A stretch of DNA of 64,000 nucleotides from CBDCNH01 sp965219015. GTDB taxonomy: Bacteria; Pseudomonadota; Alphaproteobacteria; Rhodobacterales; Rhodobacteraceae. Both the position numbers and the translations under genes were made by a program. Below, in pieces: positions 27,331 through 35,238 of this stretch (position 1 is the first letter of the stretch; each line of letters starts with the position of its first letter). Location: contig CBDCNH010000005.1 in assembly GCA_965219015.1 (NCBI GenBank), positions 558,001 to 622,000 on the forward strand. The letters run 5' to 3'. The notes under the pieces are model-generated. The model worked only from the letters and a program-made list of their open reading frames with translations, was not told the origin of the DNA and did not search any database.

Positions 27331-29562
27331 GTGGAGGATCGCGACAATTTCAGCCAGCCGGAGCTGCCGCTCGACGCGGCACCCGCGGCGACGGGTCCGC
27401 TCGTGGCCGTGCTGACCGCGGAGCCGCTCGGCCGGCTCCTCGACTACCGCGCGCCCGAGGGCGGCCTTGCCGCGGGCGCGTTCGTCGAGGTGCCGCTCGG
27501 ACCGCGGCGCGTGCTCGGCGTCGTCTGGGGTCCGGGCGAGGGCGGCTTCGAGCCCGCCAAGATCCGTGCCGTCGCCCGCGTGCTCGACGTGGCCCCGATG
27601 ACCGCCGAGATGCGCGCCTTCTTGCAGCGCGCCGCCGAGTATACGCTGACGCCGCTCTCGGCGATGCTGCGCCTTGCCACCCGCGCGCCGGGCCTCGGCG
27701 ACGCTCCGCCCGCCCGCAGGGTCTACCGCCGGGGTGACGCGGAGCCCGATCGGATGACCGCGGCGCGCGCCCGCGTGCTGGCGGCGCTCGAGGAGTACCG
27801 CGGGCTCGCGTTCAGCCCGGCCGAGCTCGCAGCCGCGGCCGCCACCGGCGCGTCGGTGATCCGGGGGCTGGTGGCGCAAGGCGCGGTGATCGAGGCCGAG
27901 GCGCCGCGCGATCCGCCCTTCCCCGCGCTCGACCCGACGCGTCCCGGCCATGCGCTGACCGGGGCGCAGCAGGCGGCGGCCGACGCGCTCCGTGCGGCCG
28001 TCGCGGCCGGCGGCTACGGCACGACGCTCCTCAAGGGGGTGACCGGCTCGGGCAAGACGGAGGTGTATCTCGAGGCGGTCGCGGCCTGCCTCGCGGCAGG
28101 GCGGCAGGCGCTCGTGCTCCTGCCGGAGATCGCCCTCACGGCGGGGTTCCTCACCCGCGTCGAGGCGCGCTTCGGCGGGCTGCCGGCGGAGTGGCACTCG
28201 GGGATCACGCCTGCCGAGCGCCGCCGGGTCTGGGCGCGGGTCGCCGACGGCACGGCGCGGCTCGTCGTCGGCGCGCGCTCGGCGCTCTTCCTGCCCTTCG
28301 CCGACCTCGGCCTCGTCGTCGTCGACGAGGAGCACGACACGTCCTACAAGCAGGAGGACGGCGCGCTCTATCACGCCCGCGACATGGCGGTGCTGCGCGC
28401 CTCGGGCGCGGGCGCGCAGGTGGTGCTCGCCTCGGCGACCCCGAGCCTCGAGACCTGGGCCAACGCGGAGGCCGGCAAGTACGCGCGCCTCGACCTCGGA
28501 GCGCGGTTCGGTGCCGCGGCGATGCCGCGCATGAGCGCGATCGACCTGCGCGACGCGGGCCTGGCCCCCGGGCGCTGGATCTCGGACCCGCTCGCCGCCG
28601 CCGTGGCCGAGCACGTGGGCCGCGGCGAGCAGGCGCTCCTCTTCCTCAACCGCCGCGGCTATGCGCCCGTCACGCTCTGCCGCGCTTGCGGGCACCAGCT
28701 CGGCTGCCATGCCTGCGACGCGCGACTCGTCGAGCACCGCTTCCAGCACCGCCTCGTCTGCCACCAGTGCGGCGCGGCCGAGCCGGTCCCCGAGGCCTGC
28801 CCGTCGTGCGGCGAGGCGGGCCGGCTCGCGGCCATCGGACCCGGCGTCGAGCGGCTCGCGGAGGAGGTCGCGGCGCGCTTCCCGGACGCCCGCACGGCGG
28901 TGCTGTCGTCCGACCTCTTCGGGTCGGCGGGCGCGCTCAAGGCCGCCATCGAGGACATCGCGGCGGGCGGCGCTGACATCGTCATCGGCACGCAGCTCGT
29001 CGCCAAGGGGCACAACTTCCCGCTCCTCACCCTCGTCGGCGTGATCGACGCCGACCTCGCGCTGCAGGGCTCGGATCTGCGCGCCGCCGAGCGCACCTTC
29101 GCGCTGATGCGCCAGGTCGCAGGCCGCGCGGGGCGCGCGGACCGTCCGGGAACAGCACTTCTGCAGACCCACCAGCCGAGGCATGCCGTGATCGAAGCGA
29201 TCCTCGGCGGCGACGAGGAGCGGTTCTGGCGCGCCGAGGCCGCCGAGCGGCGCGCCATGCGGATGCCGCCCTACGGCCGCCTCGCGGGGGTGATCGTGTC
29301 GTCGCCGCGCCTCGAGGACGTGTTCGCCTTCGGCACCGCGCTCGCCCGCAGCGCGGACCCGCTCCGCGCCCTCGGGGCCGACGTCTGGGGACCGGCGCCC
29401 GCCCCCGTCGCGCGGATCCGCGGCCGGCACCGCGCCCGGCTCCTCGTCCGCGCCGAGCGCGCGGCGCCGCTGCAGCCGGCGCTCGCCGCCTGGATCGGGG
29501 CGCTGAAGCCGCCCGCTGGGCTTCGCATCGCGATCGACATCGACCCGCAAAGCTTCTTCTGA
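27331..29562 (+). CDS. priA: Primosomal protein N' (replication restart helicase)
   Basis: Superfamily 2 helicase of 743 residues that reloads the replisome at stalled forks. The GTG start at 27331 follows GCGGAGG. Walker A is GVTGSGKTEVYL near residues 236-247, the DEEH box is VVVDEEHDTSYKQEDG near 330, and the zinc-binding insert with four CxxC pairs runs through CRACGHQLGCHAC and CHQCGAAEPVPEACPSCG at about 449-495. GTQLVAKGHNFPLL and QVAGRAGRADRPG are late helicase motifs. The N-terminal DNA-binding domain begins about residue 25. Length is normal. Confidence 0.96.
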   Translation: MEDRDNFSQPELPLDAAPAATGPLVAVLTAEPLGRLLDYRAPEGGLAAGAFVEVPLGPRRVLGVVWGPGEGGFEPAKIRAVARVLDVAPMTAEMRAFLQRAAEYTLTPLSAMLRLATRAPGLGDAPPARRVYRRGDAEPDRMTAARARVLAALEEYRGLAFSPAELAAAAATGASVIRGLVAQGAVIEAEAPRDPPFPALDPTRPGHALTGAQQAAADALRAAVAAGGYGTTLLKGVTGSGKTEVYLEAVAACLAAGRQALVLLPEIALTAGFLTRVEARFGGLPAEWHSGITPAERRRVWARVADGTARLVVGARSALFLPFADLGLVVVDEEHDTSYKQEDGALYHARDMAVLRASGAGAQVVLASATPSLETWANAEAGKYARLDLGARFGAAAMPRMSAIDLRDAGLAPGRWISDPLAAAVAEHVGRGEQALLFLNRRGYAPVTLCRACGHQLGCHACDARLVEHRFQHRLVCHQCGAAEPVPEACPSCGEAGRLAAIGPGVERLAEEVAARFPDARTAVLSSDLFGSAGALKAAIEDIAAGGADIVIGTQLVAKGHNFPLLTLVGVIDADLALQGSDLRAAERTFALMRQVAGRAGRADRPGTALLQTHQPRHAVIEAILGGDEERFWRAEAAERRAMRMPPYGRLAGVIVSSPRLEDVFAFGTALARSADPLRALGADVWGPAPAPVARIRGRHRARLLVRAERAAPLQPALAAWIGALKPPAGLRIAIDIDPQSFF

Positions 29563-29675
29563 CCTCGACGCCGCGGGTCACGGGTCTCGGCGAAGGTTCC
29601 CGGCCCGGCCACGCGTCGGCGCTTGTCGGCGCTCCGAAGCTGGCCTAGCGTCCGCCCGCATCCAGCGAGGCGGGC

Positions 29676-29909
29676 ATGGCCGAAATCTCCCCTGACTCCG
29701 GCCAGACCAGCGCCGCCCTCCGTGCCCTTGGCGGCGGACGGTTTCTTCTCGACGGCATGTGGGTGATCGACGTCAGCCCCGGCGCCCCGGTCTATACGCC
29801 CGAGCTCGCGGCCGAGCGCGAGCGGCTCCGCGCCGCGGGCCTGGCGGACGCCGAGATCGCGCTCCGCCTCGCCGCCGTCGTGCGCGCGGCGCTCAGCCCG
29901 CGATCTTGA
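29676..29909 (+). CDS. Small hypothetical protein coupled to MFS transporter
   Basis: Predicted soluble protein of 77 residues: LGGGRFLLDGMWVIDVSPGA, then a helical part AAERERLRAAGLADAEIALR and an alanine-rich end. It has no signal peptide or membrane segment. Evidence that it is real is the ATG with GCGAGG upstream and the fact that its stop codon (TGA) is overlapped by the likely TTG start of the transporter gene. I do not recognise the family. Confidence 0.5.
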   Translation: MAEISPDSGQTSAALRALGGGRFLLDGMWVIDVSPGAPVYTPELAAERERLRAAGLADAEIALRLAAVVRAALSPRS

Positions 29910-31141
29910 GACGCCCGGTCACGCTCGCGGAGGCCGCACGGCTGCCGCGCTGGCAGCGGCCGGAGGCGCTCTTGCTCCTCGTCGCCATCGCCATGCCCAT
30001 CGCCTTCGCGACCTGGTCGGCGCTGCTGAACAACTTCGTGGTCGAACGGGCGGGCTTCACCGGTGTCGGCATCGGCTGGCTGCACACGGTGCGCGAGATC
30101 CCCGGCCTTCTCGCCGTCGGCGTGATCGCCCTCGTCCTCGTCGTGGCCGAACAGGCGCTCGGCCTCGTGATGCTGGCGCTCCTCGGCGTCGCGACGGCGA
30201 TCACCTGGATGCTGCCGAGCTTCGGCGGGCTCCTCTTCGTCACGCTGCTGTCGTCGTTCGGGTTCCATTACTTCGAGACCGTCAACCAGTCGCTGCAGCT
30301 GCAATGGATCCCCAAGGCCGACGCACCACGCAGGCTCGGCTGGCTGGTCGCCGCGGGCTCGGCGGCCTCGCTCGTGGCCTACGCCCTCCTCGTCGTGACC
30401 TGGAAGACGTTCGCGCTCTCCTACGCGTTCGTCTACATGGCCTCCGGCGGGATCACCTTCGTCATCGCGGTGTTCTGCCTTGTCGCCTACCCGCGGTTCG
30501 CCGCGCCGCATCCGCAGGGCCGCCGCATGGTGCTGCGGCGCCGCTACTGGCTCTACTACGCGCTCCAGTTCATGTCGGGCGCGCGGCGGCAGATCTTCGT
30601 CGTCTTCGCGGCCTTCATGATGGTCGAGCGCTTCGGCTTCCGGGTCGACGAGGTGACGGCGCTCTTCCTGATCAACTTCCTCGTCAACATGGTCGCGGCA
30701 CCCTACATGGGCCGCGCGCTCGAGCGCTTCGGCGAGCGCTCGATGCTCGCCTTCGAATACGCGGGGCTGATGCTGGTGTTCCTCGCCTATGGCGGCATCT
30801 ACGCCTTCGACTGGGGCGTCGTCGTGGCGGCATCGCTCTACGTCGTCGACCATCTCTTCTTCGCGCTGTCGTTCGCGCTGAAGACCTACATCCAGAAGAT
30901 CGCCGACCCCGCCGACATCGGCCCGACCGCCGCGGTGTCGAACACGATCAACCACATCGCCGCGGTGTTCCTGCCCGCGGCGCTCGGCTACGTCTGGATC
31001 GCGGCGCCGCGCGCGGTGTTCGACCTCGCCGCGGGCCTCGCCGCGGTCTCGCTCGGGCTCGCCCTTCTCGTGCCGCGCCATCCGGCGCCGGGCCGCGAGA
31101 CGCGCCTCTCGGGCCGCGCGGTGCCAACGCCGGCCGAGTGA
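29906..31141 (+). CDS. MFS-type membrane transporter
   Basis: Polytopic inner-membrane protein of about 411 residues with some 11-12 hydrophobic segments, for example ALLLLVAIAMPIAFATWSAL, LLAVGVIALVLVVAE and MLVFLAYGGIYAFDW. A TTG at 29906, overlapping the stop of the preceding small gene, is the most upstream sensible start; the next ATG lies inside the first membrane helix. The overall pattern fits the major facilitator fold, with the central cytoplasmic loop at FAAPHPQGRRMVLRRRYW. No substrate-specific motif was recognised, so the cargo is unknown. Confidence 0.75.
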   Translation: MRRPVTLAEAARLPRWQRPEALLLLVAIAMPIAFATWSALLNNFVVERAGFTGVGIGWLHTVREIPGLLAVGVIALVLVVAEQALGLVMLALLGVATAITWMLPSFGGLLFVTLLSSFGFHYFETVNQSLQLQWIPKADAPRRLGWLVAAGSAASLVAYALLVVTWKTFALSYAFVYMASGGITFVIAVFCLVAYPRFAAPHPQGRRMVLRRRYWLYYALQFMSGARRQIFVVFAAFMMVERFGFRVDEVTALFLINFLVNMVAAPYMGRALERFGERSMLAFEYAGLMLVFLAYGGIYAFDWGVVVAASLYVVDHLFFALSFALKTYIQKIADPADIGPTAAVSNTINHIAAVFLPAALGYVWIAAPRAVFDLAAGLAAVSLGLALLVPRHPAPGRETRLSGRAVPTPAE

Positions 31142-31206
31142 GGCCACTGGCGGCCGGATGGCCGGCACCCTACATCTTGGCGCGAAACGCCAGCATGGAG
31201 GCACCG

Positions 31207-31857
31207 ATGTTCGGTCTTACCCGCCGCAAATCCGAGATGGTCGCGCCCGAGGAGGCCCTTCCGGGCCGCGATGCGCCGATCGCCACCGCCGAGACGCACT
31301 TCCTGTCCGGCCGACCGTTGAAGGCGCCGGTGCCCGATGGCATGGCCGAGGCGGTGTTCGGCATGGGCTGCTTCTGGGGCGTCGAGCGCATCTTCTGGAA
31401 CCTGCCCGGCGTCTGGTTGACGATGGTCGGCTACGCCGGCGGCGCTACGCCGAACCCGACCTACCAGGAGGTCTGCTCGGGCCGGACCGGGCACAACGAG
31501 GTCGTGCGGGTGATCTACGATCCCGCGGTCGTCAGCTACGAAGAGCTCCTTGCGACCTTCTGGGAAGGCCACGACCCGACGCAAGGCATGCGGCAGGGCA
31601 ACGACGCGGGCACCCAGTACCGCTCCGGCGTCTACTCGTATTCGCCCGCGCAGAAGGCGGCCGCCGAGGCCTCGCGGGATGCCTATGCCGCGCGTCTCAA
31701 GGCCGCGGGCTACGGCGCCATCACCACCGAGATCGAGGAAGCCGGGCCGTTCTACTATGCGGAAGACTACCACCAGCAGTACCTCGCGAAGAACCCGCGC
31801 GGCTATTGCGGCATCGGCGGCACCGGCGTGACCTGCCCGATCGGGACGGCCGCCTGA
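31207..31857 (+). CDS. msrA: Peptide-methionine (S)-S-oxide reductase MsrA
   Basis: Repair enzyme of 216 residues that reduces methionine-S-sulfoxide in oxidised proteins. The catalytic motif GCFWG occurs in AVFGMGCFWGVERIFW, the substrate segment in GNDAGTQYRSGVY, and resolving cysteines in RGYCGIGGTGVTCPIG. The ATG at 31207 is preferred because GGAGG sits 5-6 bases before it; the ATG at 31195 overlaps that site. The start is 65 bases after the transporter stop, and prmA follows within 3 bases, so the two are likely co-transcribed. Confidence 0.95.
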   Translation: MFGLTRRKSEMVAPEEALPGRDAPIATAETHFLSGRPLKAPVPDGMAEAVFGMGCFWGVERIFWNLPGVWLTMVGYAGGATPNPTYQEVCSGRTGHNEVVRVIYDPAVVSYEELLATFWEGHDPTQGMRQGNDAGTQYRSGVYSYSPAQKAAAEASRDAYAARLKAAGYGAITTEIEEAGPFYYAEDYHQQYLAKNPRGYCGIGGTGVTCPIGTAA

Positions 31858-31859
31858 GC

Positions 31860-32720
31860 ATGACGACCTTCACGGCGCTGACGACGCTGCCGGGCCCCGG
31901 TCCGGCGGAGGCGCTCGGCGCGGCGCTCGAGGCGCTGGAGCCCGCGGGCGTCGGCGTGTTCGAGATCGAGGACGGCTCGGGGCTCTGGGAGGTCGGCGCG
32001 TATTTCGAGACGGCCCCCGACGGGCCTTCGCTCGCGATCCTCAGCGCGGCCTTCGGGGCCGCGGATTTCGCGGTGTCGGAGGTGCCGGAGATCGACTGGG
32101 TGGCGAAGGTGCGCCGCGACCTCTCGCCGGTGGTGGCGGGGCGGTTCTACGTTCACGGCAGCCACGACGCCGACCGCGTGCCACCGGGCGTCGAAGCGCT
32201 CCTCATCGAGGCCGCGATGGCATTCGGGACGGGGCACCACGCGACGACGAAGGGGTGTCTCGTCGCCATCGACGCGCTCGCGGCGGAAGGGTTCGTGCCG
32301 GCGCGCGTGGCCGACATCGGCTGCGGCACGGCGGTGCTCGCGATGGCCGCGGCGCGGGTCTGGCCGGTGGCGGAGGTGATCGCGGCCGACATCGATGCCG
32401 TCGCGGTCGAGGTCGCCGTGGCCAACGTCGCGGCGAACGGGTTCGCCGGACGCGTCCCGGTGATGGAGGCGGCGGGCTTCGACCATGAGGCTCTCGCCGG
32501 CCCGTTCGATCTCGTCTGTGCCAACATCCTGATGGGGCCGCTGATCGACCTCGCGCCGGCGCTCGCCGGAGCACTGGCGCCGGGGGGGCGGGCGATCCTG
32601 TCGGGACTGCTCGACGCGCAGGCGGATGCGGTCGCAGCGGCCTATGCGCGGGCCGGATGCGAGGTGGTCGCGGCCCGTCCGCTCGACGGCTGGACGACGC
32701 TGCTGCTCGCGCGCAACTGA
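31860..32720 (+). CDS. prmA: Ribosomal protein L11 methyltransferase
   Basis: SAM-dependent methyltransferase of 286 residues that trimethylates ribosomal protein L11. AMAFGTGHHATTKGCL and the SAM-binding VADIGCGTAVLAMAAARV are diagnostic, with FDLVCANILMGPLIDLAP as the catalytic NxL-type motif IV. The N-terminal substrate-recognition domain (residues 1 to about 90) is more divergent, as usual. The ATG lies 2 bases after the msrA stop. Confidence 0.92.
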   Translation: MTTFTALTTLPGPGPAEALGAALEALEPAGVGVFEIEDGSGLWEVGAYFETAPDGPSLAILSAAFGAADFAVSEVPEIDWVAKVRRDLSPVVAGRFYVHGSHDADRVPPGVEALLIEAAMAFGTGHHATTKGCLVAIDALAAEGFVPARVADIGCGTAVLAMAAARVWPVAEVIAADIDAVAVEVAVANVAANGFAGRVPVMEAAGFDHEALAGPFDLVCANILMGPLIDLAPALAGALAPGGRAILSGLLDAQADAVAAAYARAGCEVVAARPLDGWTTLLLARN

Positions 32721-32726
32721 CGCTTC

Positions 32727-32739
32727 ATTTGCGGCAAAT
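32727..32739. promoter_or_regulatory. Perfect 13-base palindrome before small membrane gene
   Basis: ATTTGC-G-GCAAAT lies 7 bases after the prmA stop and 71 bases before the next start. An imperfect echo (GATGCCGCAATC) follows at 32749-32760. It could be an operator for the gene at 32810. It is too short and lacks a T-run to be a terminator. Confidence 0.3.
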
Positions 32740-32809
32740 CTTACGCGGATGCCGCAATCGCGCCTCAATCGCCCCCCATCCTGCCCAAAGACCCGCAAGG
32801 AGCAGGACC

Positions 32810-33142
32810 ATGCACGACGCCAATCTCGAGGATTTCCGCCAGCGGACCCGTCGGATCGCCGAGAGCCGCCGGGCAGGGCCGGGCTTCGCGGCGTATGGCA
32901 TGTCGTCCTGCCTGCGCGCCGCGCCGCGCCCGATCCCGACGCTGCGGGTGCTCCTCGTGGTGCTGGTGGCCGTGACCGTCCTCAAGGGTGCGGTCCTGCT
33001 CGCGGTCGGCGCGCCGACCTATGCCGACCGGGTCGCCATGCTCGGCACCGGGCCGATGCCCGCGCGGGCGCTGGCCGGCGCGATGACGGCGGGGCCGCTC
33101 ACGATCCTCGTCGCGGACGGGCTGCGCGCGCTCGTGCGTTGA
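32810..33142 (+). CDS. Small single-span membrane protein, unknown function
   Basis: Protein of 110 residues starting at an ATG after AAGGAGCAGGACC. A basic N-terminal helix (EDFRQRTRRIAESRRAG) is followed by one clear membrane segment at about 45-67 (LRVLLVVLVAVTVLKGAVLL) and an alanine-rich tail with a weak second hydrophobic stretch. No catalytic motif or named family was recognised. It stands alone between prmA and a terminator for the opposite strand. Confidence 0.6.
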   Translation: MHDANLEDFRQRTRRIAESRRAGPGFAAYGMSSCLRAAPRPIPTLRVLLVVLVAVTVLKGAVLLAVGAPTYADRVAMLGTGPMPARALAGAMTAGPLTILVADGLRALVR

Positions 33143-33177
33143 GTGGAAGGTCCATGAGCCGCGCAGAGGGGCCAAGC

Positions 33178-33209
33178 AAAAGGCCGCGCCCGGATGACCG
33201 GCGCGGCCT
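33178..33209 (-). terminator. Intrinsic terminator of the DUF1127 gene
   Basis: On the minus strand a 10-base-pair stem AGGCCGCGCC / GGCGCGGCCT with a 9-base loop is followed by TTTTGCTT. The stem halves are at 33200-33209 and 33181-33190. It lies 21 bases downstream of the stop of the leftward DUF1127 gene. Confidence 0.75.
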
Positions 33210-33229
33210 CTCGGGCAAGCCCACGCGCC

Positions 33230-33427
33230 TCAGCGATGCGGGGCGGCGAACATCGCGGTGATGTCGCTGCGGCAAAGGCCGATGTCGTCGAGCTCTCGGT
33301 CGGTCAGCTTGCCGAGCGCATTGCGCGTCACGCGCGCGTCGTTCCAGGTGAGGAGGCTCGAAAACACGCCCATCAGCGCGCTCCCGTTCCGGCGCGCGTG
33401 CAGGCGGCCGGTGTCCGTCGCGGTCAT
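33230..33427 (-). CDS. DUF1127 domain small protein
   Basis: Protein of 65 residues whose C-terminal half carries the DUF1127 signature: ARVTRNALGKLTDRELDDIGLCRSDI. Arginine-rich DUF1127 proteins in alphaproteobacteria have been linked to RNA turnover and to phosphate and stress responses, so a small regulatory role is likely but not shown here. The ATG is preceded by GAAGGA, and the gene has its own terminator, so it is a monocistronic unit. MGVFSSLLTW at residue 19 is a possible alternative start. Confidence 0.85.
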   Translation of the reverse strand: MTATDTGRLHARRNGSALMGVFSSLLTWNDARVTRNALGKLTDRELDDIGLCRSDITAMFAAPHR

Positions 33428-33752
33428 TGTACTAGTCCTTCAAAAATTGCTGAATCTGCGGGCATCTTGCCTGCAGGGCAGCAGATACTCGCGCCGCTCC
33501 ATGAAAACAACATCCCGGCGCGCAATCCCCCAATGCGAAAAACGCATGACTTCCCGCGGCTTTGAACACCGTTCCTTAACCGCAAGCCCGGCAGCGTTCG
33601 TCGGTTGCGGACAGGAGGCGCAGTGCCCGGTACACGGTGAGCTGCACCGCCAGCCCGCGCCTTGGCTCTGGCCAGGCGGCGGGCTGTCGCCGCCGAACCC
33701 GGTCATCGCCGCCGCGCTCCTCGCGGAGGGCCGCCACGCGGCCGTCGCGGCC
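33428..33752. other. Non-coding stretch upstream of the DUF1127 gene
   Basis: No convincing gene on either strand. The first 130 bases are clearly less GC-rich (CTTCAAAAATTGCTGAATC) and must hold the leftward promoter of the DUF1127 gene. The rest has neither codon-position bias nor recognisable protein similarity and grades into the channel fossil. Confidence 0.5.
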
Positions 33753-34045
33753 CCTGCATCGGCGCGATCGTCCTCGCCGCGACCCTCGCGCGCCTCTGGT
33801 GCGCGAAGCCAGGGCCGCGCGCCGGGCTGCGGCACCTCGTGCCGCCGGCCGCGCCCGTCGATCCGGCGGCGCCTGCGGCGTCTGGCGCTGCGCCGCGCCG
33901 ACCGCGATGTGGTGGGCCGAGGACGAGGTCCGGCCCGTAGCCTTTGGCAACGTCCCGCGCGCGCTGTGGCGGTCGGCCGTGACCCTCACGACGATCGGCT
34001 ACGGCGACGCGAAGCCGATGGTCGCAGGCCGGGTCATTTGGCGAC
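33753..34045 (+). pseudogene. Decayed voltage-gated potassium channel fragments
   Basis: Two pieces of a channel can be read in different frames. At about 33785-33870, LARLWCAKPGPRAGLRHL resembles the S2-S3 region of six-helix channels. At 33900-34041, AMWWAEDEVRPVAFGNVPRA followed by LWRSAVTLTTIGYGDAKP contains an intact pore helix and the K+ selectivity filter TIGYGD. There is no inner helix afterwards, no continuous frame joining the pieces and no start. I infer a degraded gene next to ruvC. The filter motif is strong evidence; the boundaries are approximate. Confidence 0.6.
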
Positions 34046-34138
34046 GCGATGCGGCGCGAGGACGGCGGGCACCGCCAGGCTGGCGGTTGTTCGCGGTTCG
34101 TGCTAGTCCGGCACCCGGAGCAAGGGGAGCGGACAGGG

Positions 34139-34642
34139 ATGCGTGTGCTCGGCATCGACCCCGGCTTGCGCGTCCTCGGCTGGGGACTGGTGGAGGCGTC
34201 CGGCGCCCGGCTCGTCCACGTCGCCAACGGTGCGTGCCGGTCCGAGGGCGTCAGTCTCGCCGACCGGCTGGCGTCGCTCTTCCGCCAGCTCGGCGCGGTG
34301 ATCGCCGCGCATGCGCCCGACGCGGCGGCGGTCGAGGAGACCTTCGTCAACCGCGATGCCGCGGGCACGCTGAAGCTCGGGCAGGCGCGGGGCGTCGCCC
34401 TGCTGGCGCCCGCTCTGGCGGGGCTTGCGGTCGGTGAATACGCGCCGAACGCGATCAAGAAGGCGGTGACGGGCGTAGGCCACGCCGACAAGGCGCAGGT
34501 CGGCTACATGGTGCGTCTGCAGTTTCCGCAGGCGGTGCTCGCGGGGCCCGATGCGGCGGACGCGCTCGCGGTCGCGATCTGCCACGCGCATCACCTGCAA
34601 ACTGCGCGCGGGCTCGCGGCGGCGCTGGCGCGCGCGCGATGA
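34139..34642 (+). CDS. ruvC: Crossover junction endodeoxyribonuclease RuvC
   Basis: Holliday-junction resolvase of 167 residues acting with RuvAB. The RNase H-like fold shows acidic metal ligands in MRVLGIDPGLRVLGWG (D7), AAVEETFVNRDAAGTLKLGQ and GPDAADALAVAICHAH. The start follows AAGGGGAGCGGACAGGG. The stop overlaps the ruvA start by four bases (ATGA), and ruvB is coupled the same way, giving a compact ruvCAB operon. Confidence 0.96.
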   Translation: MRVLGIDPGLRVLGWGLVEASGARLVHVANGACRSEGVSLADRLASLFRQLGAVIAAHAPDAAAVEETFVNRDAAGTLKLGQARGVALLAPALAGLAVGEYAPNAIKKAVTGVGHADKAQVGYMVRLQFPQAVLAGPDAADALAVAICHAHHLQTARGLAAALARAR

Positions 34643-35238
34643 TCGGGCGGCTCGTGGGGAAGATCGGCTACCGGGCGGCGGACCATGTGCTCCTCGACGT
34701 GGGCGGCGTGGGCTACGTCGTCCACGTCTCCGAGCGCACGCTGGCCGCGCTGCCGGGCGAGGGCGAGGCGGCCACGCTCTTCACGGAACTCGTCGTGCGC
34801 GAGGATCTGATGCAGCTCTTCGGCTTCCCGACGCGGGCCGAAAAGGAGTGGCACCGTCTCCTCGCGACGGTGCAAGGCATCGGGCCGCGCGCGGCGCTCG
34901 CCATCCTCGGTGCGATCGGGACCGACGGGGTCGCGCAGGCGATCGCGGCGGGTGACTGGGCCGCGATGCGGCGCGCGCCGGGGATCGGGCCGAAGCTCGC
35001 GCAGCGGATCGTGCTCGAACTGAAGGCCAAGGGACCGGCGTTCGACGGGCCGCTCCCGGCGTCGGTGCTTGCCCGCGGCCCGACGGCCGAGGCGCTGTCC
35101 GCCCTCGGCAACCTCGGCTACGCGCCCGGCGAGGCCGCCGCCGCCGTGGCGCAGGCGGCAGGCGCAGCACCCGACGCCGACACCGGCGGGCTGATCCGGG
35201 CCGCGCTCCGCCTTCTCGCGCCGCAGGCGTCCGCATGA
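34639..35238 (+). CDS. ruvA: Holliday junction branch migration protein RuvA
   Basis: Junction-binding subunit of 199 residues that forms tetramers on the four-way junction. The N-terminal OB-fold starts MIGRLVGKIGYRAADHVLLD; the middle helix-hairpin-helix motifs are GIGPRAALAILGAIGTDG and APGIGPKLAQRIVLELK; and the C-terminal RuvB-contacting helix domain is at about 145-199 (AEALSALGNLGYAPGEA). It is coupled by ATGA overlaps to both ruvC and ruvB. Confidence 0.96.
   Translation: MIGRLVGKIGYRAADHVLLDVGGVGYVVHVSERTLAALPGEGEAATLFTELVVREDLMQLFGFPTRAEKEWHRLLATVQGIGPRAALAILGAIGTDGVAQAIAAGDWAAMRRAPGIGPKLAQRIVLELKAKGPAFDGPLPASVLARGPTAEALSALGNLGYAPGEAAAAVAQAAGAAPDADTGGLIRAALRLLAPQASA

Noticed and set aside
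32727..32739. Terminator of prmA
   Set aside because: The 6-base-pair stem with a one-base centre cannot form a proper loop and no T-run follows.
33440..33835. A 131-residue protein on the minus strand
   Set aside because: No ribosome site, no domain, composition typical of random GC-rich sequence, and it overlaps the channel fossil.
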